Positions 54,705-62,528 of a stretch of DNA of 64,000 nt are shown here, in pieces. The position numbers and the translations under genes were made by a program. The stretch comes from Enterococcus devriesei. GTDB taxonomy: Bacteria; Bacillota; Bacilli; Lactobacillales; Enterococcaceae. Position 1 is the stretch's first letter, and each line of letters starts with the position of its first letter. The notes below the pieces were generated by a model. That model was not told the origin of the DNA and ran no database searches. It saw only the letters and a list, made by a program, of their open reading frames with translations. The stretch spans positions 355,988 through 419,987 of the forward strand of contig NZ_JXKM01000001.1 in assembly GCF_001885905.1 (NCBI RefSeq), read 5' to 3'.

Positions 54705-55910
54705 ATGTCAGATTATGCAATTCAGATGAGTCACATTACAAAGACGTATAATATGTATTCAAAGCCTTCTGATCGTTTCAAAGAAGCTTTGAGTCCTAAA
54801 AAAAAGAGTTATCATGATGTTTTTTATGCTTTGAATGATGTGAATATGGATATAAAAAAAGGTGAGATGATCGGTTTTATTGGGGAAAACGGTTCGGGAA
54901 AATCTACCATGTTGAAAATTATTACCGGAGTATTAACACCAACTAGTGGTGAAATGAATATCGAAGGCAAAATTTCGGCGTTATTAGAGTTAGGCTCAGG
55001 TTTTAATCCGGAATATTCGGGCTATGAAAACATTTTTTTAAATGGAATGGTTTTAGGGTTTACTAGAGAAGAGATTGGTGAGATGGTGGATGACATCATT
55101 GATTTTGCTGATATTGGAGACCATATCTATCAACCAGTTAAGACCTATTCAAGTGGGATGTTTGTCCGTTTGGCTTTTGCAGTAGCGATAAATGTTGATC
55201 CTGATATTTTGATTGTTGATGAGGCTTTAGCTGTAGGGGACCTTGAATTTCAATTGAAGTGTATGGAAAAATTTACCGAGATCAAAAATTCGGGTAAAAC
55301 GATCCTATTTGTATCTCATGATATTAATTCGGTTCGACGCTTCTGTGATCGTGTTTATTGGTTAAAAAATGGTGCCGTTGTAGAAGAGGGAGACACAATG
55401 AGCGTCTCCACGAATTATGAAAACTTTTTAAAGAAAAAGTCTATTAAAACCGTTGACCGTGAAAAATCACGAGAAAAAGAACAATCCATTCCTGATATCG
55501 TTGAAGTGGATTCGGCGGTCTTATTAAATGAAAGTTTGGAAAAATTAGATATAGTAGAACAAGATCAAAAAGTAATAGTAAAGATCGATTATACTGTTAT
55601 GGATGATTCGATTAAAAATCCTGTTTTAGGGGTAGCAATTCGAACGGTTGATAATCATTATGTCTGTGGCTTGAATACGTTACTTGATAATGTGGAAATT
55701 CCCTTTAAAAAAGGCAAAAATACTTTTTACATCGAATACGGGAAGATGTCTCTGTTGACTGGTGAATATTATTTTGATGTAGCTTTTTTTGAAGAGCACG
55801 CAACCGTACCATTGGTTTATAAAACGAAATATATCAACATGTTTATCAGTGGTCGATATAGTGGTGAAGGTATCGTAATCTTAGATCATGAATGGAAAGG
55901 GAAATTATGA
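54705..55910 (+). CDS. ABC-type polysaccharide export ATPase with C-terminal Wzt-like domain
   Basis: A 401-residue protein: N-terminal ATPase with Walker A IGENGSGKSTMLKII, signature TYSSGMFVRLAFAVA, Walker B ILIVDEALAVGD and the switch His in FVSHDINS; then a charged linker (about 245-270) and a C-terminal beta-sandwich domain (about 275-401) of the Wzt type that in some systems recognises a terminal modification of the glycan. ATG 54705 follows AAGGAG. Its stop overlaps the next start as ATGA, so exporter and the methyltransferase fusion are coupled. Confidence 0.95.
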   Translation: MSDYAIQMSHITKTYNMYSKPSDRFKEALSPKKKSYHDVFYALNDVNMDIKKGEMIGFIGENGSGKSTMLKIITGVLTPTSGEMNIEGKISALLELGSGFNPEYSGYENIFLNGMVLGFTREEIGEMVDDIIDFADIGDHIYQPVKTYSSGMFVRLAFAVAINVDPDILIVDEALAVGDLEFQLKCMEKFTEIKNSGKTILFVSHDINSVRRFCDRVYWLKNGAVVEEGDTMSVSTNYENFLKKKSIKTVDREKSREKEQSIPDIVEVDSAVLLNESLEKLDIVEQDQKVIVKIDYTVMDDSIKNPVLGVAIRTVDNHYVCGLNTLLDNVEIPFKKGKNTFYIEYGKMSLLTGEYYFDVAFFEEHATVPLVYKTKYINMFISGRYSGEGIVILDHEWKGKL

Positions 55911-58900
55911 AATACGATTTTGAAATGGACATAGACGAATCGACGAGTGTCGGTAAAATTGCTGCTCATATTAAAGAAGGAACGCATATTTTAGAATTTG
56001 GTCCTGGTAATGGTCGGATGACTAAGCATTTGATGGGAAAGAAAAAATGCGAGGTTTCGATTGTTGAGTTAGATAAAGAACTATATGACTATGTCAGCCA
56101 AATTGCTACCGATAGCTTTTATGGCAATATTGAAGAATATGAATGGACGAAACATTTCGAAGGGAAAAAGTTTGATTACATTCTTTTTGCTGATGTTTTG
56201 GAACATTTATTAGATCCCCAAAAAACGCTGGAAGTGGTTAAAAAATTTTTAAAAGATGACGGTGAGATTTTGGTCACATTTCCTAATATTGCCCATAACT
56301 CGGTTTTGATCAATTTGTTCAATAATAAATTGGAATGGACGAAGTATGGTCTTCTTGATGCAACCCATAAAACATTCTTTACCCAAGCCGGTTTCGAAAA
56401 GGTCTTTAATGAGGTGGGGTTGTTTATCCAACGAGAAGACTTTACTTTCAATGAGGTGGGTAATAATGAGCTTTCTGCTCATTACGAAGATCTACCACTA
56501 GAATTGCATTATGCCTTTAGAATGCGTCCTTACGGCGAAGTGTATCAATATTTCTTTGCGCTGAAGAAACATCCTGTAGAGAAACCTGAGATCGCTGTTT
56601 TGGAAAACCATAACTTTATTAAATCATTGAGAATTGTCTATCAGTTTACGGATCGTGTAGAGGAAGAAGTTAAAAAAATTAATTCTTATACGAATGAGAA
56701 TAGTGTCTTTTCTTTAGAAATTCCAACAGACGTTGACAAAGTTCTATTTTACCCATTCCCAGAAAATTTGGGTGGTGTAATTTCCTTCTACGCCGAATCT
56801 AATGATCAAGAGCTAGAGACATTAACATCCAGTGCTGTTTTTTCTGATGATAATAAGTATTTGTTTACTAACATGGCTCCAGCCTACTTAACCGTTAGTG
56901 GAAAAGAGGTTGCCGGAAAAGAAGTATCGATTAACCTTACTTATGACTTCCAGGGACAATACTACTTAGAATTAAATAAACTTATGATGGCTTACCAATC
57001 ATTCAATTCTGAAAAAGAAAATTTGGTTCAGCGTTACAACCAAGTGCTTACCAATCAAGTTGATTTTAATAAGACACCATTAAAGAAATTTGTACACGAG
57101 GTTTCTTTTAGTATAGATGAAGTAAAACACAAGAAGAAATCGCAGACTACGACAATCAAAGGTTGGGCATTTGATAACCAGGATCACCAACCCTTTACAT
57201 TTGATGTTGCGGCTGATAATAGTCCGCTTGTCAGTAGTAGAGTGATTGACCGTCCAGATGTGGCTGAGCAATTTGATTTAGAGAATGAGCAGCTGGGATT
57301 TGAAATTGATATTTATGATCCAAGTAGACGGAAATCATTTGATTTAATTTTGACCTCTGCGACTCAAACAACCTATGGTGTAGTGATTGATGCTGAGAAT
57401 GCTTCCTATTTGCCAATCAAAAAACAAAGTAAGGCAAGAAAATTTGCCAGCTCGATTAAGCATCGCGGCATTATGGGCACGGCGAATCATATTCTAAAAC
57501 GCTCGCAGCAACAAAATGCCTACGAAAATTGGATCGCGAAAAATGAGGTATTTAATCAAGCAACGATTGAAGAAGAGATTGCCGGCTTTACTTTTCAACC
57601 CAAGATTTCCATCGTTGTGCCAGTGTATAATGTCGAAGAAAGATGGTTAGATGCTTGTATCTCCTCTTTAAAGAATCAATTTTATAGTAATTGGGAACTC
57701 TGTCTAGCGGATGACGCCTCCCCCAAAGAATACATCAAACCGTTATTAAAAAAATATGCAACTGAAGATGGTCGGATCAAGCTCGTTTTTCGTGAAAAAA
57801 ATGGACATATTTCAGAAGCGACAAATTCAGCTTTAGAGATTGCTACGGGTGAATATATTGGTTTTATGGATAATGATGATGAGCTGGCTCCTAATGCCTT
57901 GTATGAAATCGTCAAAGCTTTGAACAAAGATCAATCAATCGATTTCTTTTATACCGATGAGGATAAAATGAATCAAGAGGGTAAACGGTATGATGCTTTC
58001 TTTAAACCTGATTGGAATCCGGTCTTGCTTATGCAACACAACTACATTACTCATTTTGTGGTGATAAAACGTGAATTACAGCGAAAAGTTGGCGGCTTGA
58101 AAACAGAATTTAATGGTAGTCAAGACTATGATTTTGTTTTACGGGCAACCGAAGCTGCTCATAAAATACATCATGTACGTAAAATTTTGTACCATTGGAG
58201 AGCCATTGATTCATCAACGGCATTGAATCCGGAGAGTAAAAATTATGCTTATGTTGCAGGTAAGCGAACGTTGGAAGCAGCGTTGGAAAGACGTGGGATG
58301 AAAGGATCGGTTAAAATTGCTGAATTTTTCGGTTGCTACCAAGTAAATTATGACTTTGATAATCAACCATTTGTTTCTGTGATCATTCCGGAAGAATCCA
58401 AACATGAACAAGAGAACATAAAAAAACTTTTGAGTCGTACCCATTATCAAAATTATGAAGTGCTTCATCATAATAAAAAAATGATTGATAGTAATATGCG
58501 CTTGAGATTTGTTGAAGGTGATTTGAATCAAACGATTGCTCAAGCAAAAGGGAAATACCTGATTGTTTTAGATAAAGAGTTGGTTCCTCAAAATGCGAAA
58601 TGGATTGAAGAGCTGCTGAACTACGGTCAATTATCTTCAGTAGGACTAACTACTGGTAAGATCATTGACATGAATAATAAAATTGAAAATATTGGGATCT
58701 CACTTGATTTAGCTAAAAATCAGATTATTTCTCCTGAAGTTGGCGCGCCAGAAAAGAATCTAGGTTACTATTACCGTATTGCATTACCAAGGAATATTCA
58801 AGCGATATCAGGAGGATGCGCCTTATTCAGTAAAGCAGATTTTGACGCAGTTGATGGTTTTGATTTGACGCTGCCAACGGAAGTTTCTTGGATTGATTTT

Positions 58901-59074
58901 TCACTTAAAATTGCCCAATTAAACAAACAAGTAGTTTACACTTCTTATACAAAGGTAAGACGAACGATGAAGTTCGAGCAAGCTGGAATCAATCTAGATC
59001 AATTAAAGAAAAAATGGACGGAAGAAGAATTGCTGGATCCTTATGGACAACCGGTTAGTTTATTAGAGAATTAG
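55907..59074 (+). CDS. Fusion protein: SAM methyltransferase plus GT2 glycosyltransferase domains (EpaN-like)
   Basis: A 1055-residue protein in several parts. Residues about 1-230 are a class I methyltransferase with motif I HILEFGPGNGRMTKHL and FDYILFADVLEHLLDP. About 400-520 is a linker region with a beta domain (TIKGWAFDNQDHQPFTFDVAAD). About 560-790 is a GT-A domain (KISIVVPVYNVEERWLDACI, LADDASPKEY, metal motif GFMDNDDELAPNAL). About 820-1055 is a second GT2-like fold (FVSVIIPEESKHEQENIKKLL) in which the acidic motif is replaced by IVLDKELVPQN, so it may be inactive. The beta domain recurs at the N terminus of the next protein. Coupled to the exporter ATPase. Confidence 0.88.
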   Translation: MKYDFEMDIDESTSVGKIAAHIKEGTHILEFGPGNGRMTKHLMGKKKCEVSIVELDKELYDYVSQIATDSFYGNIEEYEWTKHFEGKKFDYILFADVLEHLLDPQKTLEVVKKFLKDDGEILVTFPNIAHNSVLINLFNNKLEWTKYGLLDATHKTFFTQAGFEKVFNEVGLFIQREDFTFNEVGNNELSAHYEDLPLELHYAFRMRPYGEVYQYFFALKKHPVEKPEIAVLENHNFIKSLRIVYQFTDRVEEEVKKINSYTNENSVFSLEIPTDVDKVLFYPFPENLGGVISFYAESNDQELETLTSSAVFSDDNKYLFTNMAPAYLTVSGKEVAGKEVSINLTYDFQGQYYLELNKLMMAYQSFNSEKENLVQRYNQVLTNQVDFNKTPLKKFVHEVSFSIDEVKHKKKSQTTTIKGWAFDNQDHQPFTFDVAADNSPLVSSRVIDRPDVAEQFDLENEQLGFEIDIYDPSRRKSFDLILTSATQTTYGVVIDAENASYLPIKKQSKARKFASSIKHRGIMGTANHILKRSQQQNAYENWIAKNEVFNQATIEEEIAGFTFQPKISIVVPVYNVEERWLDACISSLKNQFYSNWELCLADDASPKEYIKPLLKKYATEDGRIKLVFREKNGHISEATNSALEIATGEYIGFMDNDDELAPNALYEIVKALNKDQSIDFFYTDEDKMNQEGKRYDAFFKPDWNPVLLMQHNYITHFVVIKRELQRKVGGLKTEFNGSQDYDFVLRATEAAHKIHHVRKILYHWRAIDSSTALNPESKNYAYVAGKRTLEAALERRGMKGSVKIAEFFGCYQVNYDFDNQPFVSVIIPEESKHEQENIKKLLSRTHYQNYEVLHHNKKMIDSNMRLRFVEGDLNQTIAQAKGKYLIVLDKELVPQNAKWIEELLNYGQLSSVGLTTGKIIDMNNKIENIGISLDLAKNQIISPEVGAPEKNLGYYYRIALPRNIQAISGGCALFSKADFDAVDGFDLTLPTEVSWIDFSLKIAQLNKQVVYTSYTKVRRTMKFEQAGINLDQLKKKWTEEELLDPYGQPVSLLEN

Positions 59075-59088
59075 CGGAGGAACTTTTG

Positions 59089-61227
59089 ATGAGCAGCAAT
59101 GATATAAAAATCACAGTCGATAGTGTTATCAAAAATGGAAAGACTGGCGCGATTACTATGACTGGCTGGACATTGAACCAGAAATTTAAGCAATCGCCAG
59201 AAATTATTGTAGATGATCAATATCAAAATGACGTTTCAATACAAAGACTTTATCGAATGGATGTTAATACATTATTTGAAGTTCCGAATGAAGAAAATTG
59301 CGGATTTGAAATTAAAGTAGCTGGGAAAATAAAAGGGACGTTACCGATCAATTTCTTATCAGGACAAGCAAAGAAAACTTATTCCTTAAAAATGAATAAA
59401 ATGTATAAACTAGAAATTGGTACTGAAACGCCAACGCAACTAAAGGTTGCCAAAGTAAAAAAAGGATTGAACTATCTACGTAAAAATGGTATCAAAAGCA
59501 CTTTGCAACGCTATCAATTAGAAAAAAGAATTGGTGGTGATGAATATCGTGCCTGGATATTAAAAAACGAGACAGATGATTTTTCAGCTTTCGAAAGCCG
59601 CGTCAACGAATTAAAGCAAAAGCCTTTGATTTCTGTGATCATGCCAGTTTATAACGTAGAAGTGCGTTGGCTTTCAGAAGCGATCGACTCATTGTTTAAG
59701 CAAGTTTACCCTAATTGGGAATTGTGTATCTGTGATGATGCCTCTACTTCAAGCGAGTTAAAAGAGTTTTTAGCAAAGATCGCTAAGAATGACGAACGGA
59801 TTAAAGTCGTGTACAGTACAGAAAATGGTCATATTAGTAAAGCAAGTAACGTTGCCTTAGCCTTGGCAACAGGAAACTTTGTTGCATTAATGGACAATGA
59901 TGATGTACTTTCACCTTTAGCTTTGTTCCGTGTTGCCGAAGCGTTAAATAAGAATCCTGATTTGAAATTGATTTATTCTGATGAAGATAAAATCGATGAA
60001 AATGGAAAAAGATTCGAGCCCGCCTTCAAACCTGATTGGGCACCTGACTTGTTAATGGGCACTAATTACATCTCTCATTTAGGTGTTTATGATCGAGATT
60101 TAGTAAACGAGCTTTCTGGTTTTAGAGTTGGTTTTGAGGGTGCGCAAGATTATGATTTAGTTTTACGTTTTGTCGAGAAAATTAACGAAAATCAGATTTG
60201 TCATATTCCTGAGATTTTGTATCATTGGCGTGCGCTCCCAGGTTCAACTGCGAAGAAACAGGGTGAAAAAGATTATGCTGGAGAGGCTGGATTAATGGCT
60301 TTAAGAGATACTTTAGTCAGAAGAAAACTCTCAGGGAAGGTTTCCAAAGGGATCGCCTCAGGTTTTTATGATATTCGTTACGATGTGCTAGAGGAAGAAA
60401 AAGTTAGCATTATTATTCCGACTAAAAATGGTTCAGACGTTTTAAAGGCTTGCGTGGACTCAATCATTGAAAAGACCACATACCCAAATTATGAGATCAT
60501 TATTGCTGACAATGGCTCGGATGAAGAGGCAATCGAAACTTTATACCAAGAGTATCAAGCAAAGCTCGGAGACCGATTTATCGTTCAGCGCATCAATATT
60601 CCATTCAACTTTTCGCGGATCAACAATATCGCTGCTGAAAGTGCTAAAGGCAAATATTTGTTATTTTTAAATAATGATACTGAAGTGATCAATCCTGATT
60701 GGATGACGATTATGGTGTCTTATGCACAGTTCCAACGTGTTGGCTGTGTGGGTGCTAAATTATATTATCCTGATAATACGATCCAGCATGCGGGAATCGT
60801 GATGGGGCTCGGCGGTATCGCCGGACATGGACATCATTATTTTCCCAAAGGCGACTTGGGCTATTTTGGGCGCTTATATTTGGATAATGACTATATGGCT
60901 GTAACTGCAGCATGCGTCATGCTTAGAAAAGCTGATTTTGAGGTAGTGGGTGGCTTTGATGAAGAATTTGTAGTAGCCTTTAACGATGTGGATCTATGCT
61001 TGAAAGTATATGAACTTGGACGTGTAAATATCTGGGCACATCAGGCTACTTTGTATCATTTTGAGTCAAAGACTCGTGGTTATGAAAATACGGCAGAAAA
61101 AATTCAGCGTTTTGAGGGTGAAAAAAAATTACTTCAAAAAAAATGGCCTGAATATATCAAACATGATCCATTTTACAATCCCAACTTGACTCGGGGAACG
61201 GGGAATTTTACCGTTCGTGTTGAATAA
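59089..61227 (+). CDS. Tandem GT2 glycosyltransferase (EpaO-like)
   Basis: A 712-residue protein with an N-terminal beta domain (about 5-110, KTGAITMTGWTLNQKFK) like that in the preceding protein and two GT-A domains. The first (about 180-410) has LISVIMPVYNVEVRWLSEAI, ICDDASTSSELK and metal motif LMDNDDVLSPLAL; the second (about 440-690) has VSIIIPTKNGSDVLKACVDSII, ADNGSDEEAIETL, LFLNNDTEVINPDWM and a C-terminal VGGFDEEFVVAFNDVDLCLKV. Both acidic motifs are intact, suggesting two linkages. ATG 59089 (after TTG 59086) is best spaced from GGAGG. Confidence 0.9.
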   Translation: MSSNDIKITVDSVIKNGKTGAITMTGWTLNQKFKQSPEIIVDDQYQNDVSIQRLYRMDVNTLFEVPNEENCGFEIKVAGKIKGTLPINFLSGQAKKTYSLKMNKMYKLEIGTETPTQLKVAKVKKGLNYLRKNGIKSTLQRYQLEKRIGGDEYRAWILKNETDDFSAFESRVNELKQKPLISVIMPVYNVEVRWLSEAIDSLFKQVYPNWELCICDDASTSSELKEFLAKIAKNDERIKVVYSTENGHISKASNVALALATGNFVALMDNDDVLSPLALFRVAEALNKNPDLKLIYSDEDKIDENGKRFEPAFKPDWAPDLLMGTNYISHLGVYDRDLVNELSGFRVGFEGAQDYDLVLRFVEKINENQICHIPEILYHWRALPGSTAKKQGEKDYAGEAGLMALRDTLVRRKLSGKVSKGIASGFYDIRYDVLEEEKVSIIIPTKNGSDVLKACVDSIIEKTTYPNYEIIIADNGSDEEAIETLYQEYQAKLGDRFIVQRINIPFNFSRINNIAAESAKGKYLLFLNNDTEVINPDWMTIMVSYAQFQRVGCVGAKLYYPDNTIQHAGIVMGLGGIAGHGHHYFPKGDLGYFGRLYLDNDYMAVTAACVMLRKADFEVVGGFDEEFVVAFNDVDLCLKVYELGRVNIWAHQATLYHFESKTRGYENTAEKIQRFEGEKKLLQKKWPEYIKHDPFYNPNLTRGTGNFTVRVE

Positions 61228-61246
61228 AAAAGGTGAGGACTAAATT

Positions 61247-62338
61247 ATGATGTACGTAATCAGTGGTTTGATTATTTTGGTCAATTTGATATTTAATCGT
61301 AATAAATACATGACGATTATTTCAGGTGTATTTTTATGGATTGGTATGTCTTTCAATAATACTATTGTTGATCGGGCTCAATATCAGAGGATGTATGCAA
61401 ATCCTCTAAAGTATAACGAAGAGTGGGGATATACACACTTGCAGTTAGCGGCGGGAAAGCTTGGTTTGAGCTTCCAAGTTTTCTTTGCGATTTTAATCGG
61501 TGCTTGTTTGGCATTAGTAATATATACGATAATAAGAAATACGAGATATCCAGGAATAGTGATTTCTTTATATTTTATCTTCCCTTATTTAATGGATGCA
61601 GCTCAGGTAAGAAGTTTTTTATCTGCTTGTATTATCACGGCGCTTATACCATTATTACTAAAACGGAATGTGAAAAATATTCTACTCTATATAATCGGTA
61701 TTTTTGTAGCTAGTCTGTTCCACTATTCAGCTTACTTTTTCTTTTTATTACTAATTACTTACTTGCTAAGCTGGAAGGTCATTATGCCGCTATTTATCGC
61801 ATTTTCGTTGGCTTTGATGGGAAATATTTTTAATCTATTGAAATTTTTAGCTAGTATTCTGCCATTTTTAAGTAATAAGATCGATCGATATTTGAATCCA
61901 GAACTTCTCACAGATCATGCTGAATTACGAGCATATGCAATTTATTTGTTGATGCTGTTTGCTTTAACAATCGTGACCGGATTGATTCTGAATCATTATC
62001 AAGATAGCCAAGAAAAGGTAGTTTATCGGCGATCAATTAAGCAAGTTACACAATACAATGCTATGTCTGATCTTATGTTAAAGTTAGATAGCATCTTAAT
62101 GATTGTTTTGCCGCTTATTTCTATCTCAGTTAGTTATGATCGTGTTATTCGAACGGTACTTATTATTCACTATATTTATTTTTCAAAAGTTTTTTCTACT
62201 AGCCTTCCTAGATTAGTAAAAGTGTTATATTTTGTTACATTACTGATGTTCGTTCTTTATTATTTTTGGTTCTTCATCTATTCAAGATTTCCAGCGGCAG
62301 TTTTCTGGCCTTTTTTCCAAGGAAATTTGATTTTTTAG
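61247..62338 (+). CDS. EpsG-type polytopic membrane protein, putative polysaccharide polymerase or transferase
   Basis: A 363-residue hydrophobic protein with about ten helices. The early extracytoplasmic segment MSFNNTIVDRAQYQRMYANPLKYNEEWGYTHL, with its conserved Asp-Tyr pattern, and the following helices match EpsG/Wzy-like proteins, which are thought to join repeat units or transfer side chains. GGTGAGG precedes the double ATG at 61247/61250. AT-rich. A strong terminator follows, so this gene ends the polysaccharide unit within the window; homologues of epaQ/epaR are not seen before the unrelated next gene. Confidence 0.8.
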   Translation: MMYVISGLIILVNLIFNRNKYMTIISGVFLWIGMSFNNTIVDRAQYQRMYANPLKYNEEWGYTHLQLAAGKLGLSFQVFFAILIGACLALVIYTIIRNTRYPGIVISLYFIFPYLMDAAQVRSFLSACIITALIPLLLKRNVKNILLYIIGIFVASLFHYSAYFFFLLLITYLLSWKVIMPLFIAFSLALMGNIFNLLKFLASILPFLSNKIDRYLNPELLTDHAELRAYAIYLLMLFALTIVTGLILNHYQDSQEKVVYRRSIKQVTQYNAMSDLMLKLDSILMIVLPLISISVSYDRVIRTVLIIHYIYFSKVFSTSLPRLVKVLYFVTLLMFVLYYFWFFIYSRFPAAVFWPFFQGNLIF

Positions 62339-62377
62339 AGAAGGTCAATTCAATACACGCCTTAAAATATATTTACA

Positions 62378-62422
62378 GACCTTCAAATGGAGAGGAAATC
62401 CCCCATTTGAAGGTCATTTTTG
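62378..62422 (+). terminator. Terminator of the polysaccharide unit
   Basis: A perfect 13-bp stem, GACCTTCAAATGG with CCATTTGAAGGTC, loop of 12, followed by ATTTTTGTTT. Confidence 0.93.
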
Positions 62423-62426
62423 TTTA

Positions 62427-62454
62427 TTGAGAAGCTTTTTCAACATTTTATGAT
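62427..62454 (+). promoter_or_regulatory. Promoter of the secreted repeat protein gene
   Basis: TTGAGA (62427-62432), 16-base spacer, TATGAT (62449-62454). A strong GGGAGGG ribosome site follows at 62485-62491. Confidence 0.6.
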
Positions 62455-62528
62455 AATATGTTTATAAATAGATTAAAATGTGTTGGGAGGGTAGTTAAAT
62501 AGTCAAATTTGATTATTTAATGTTCGTT

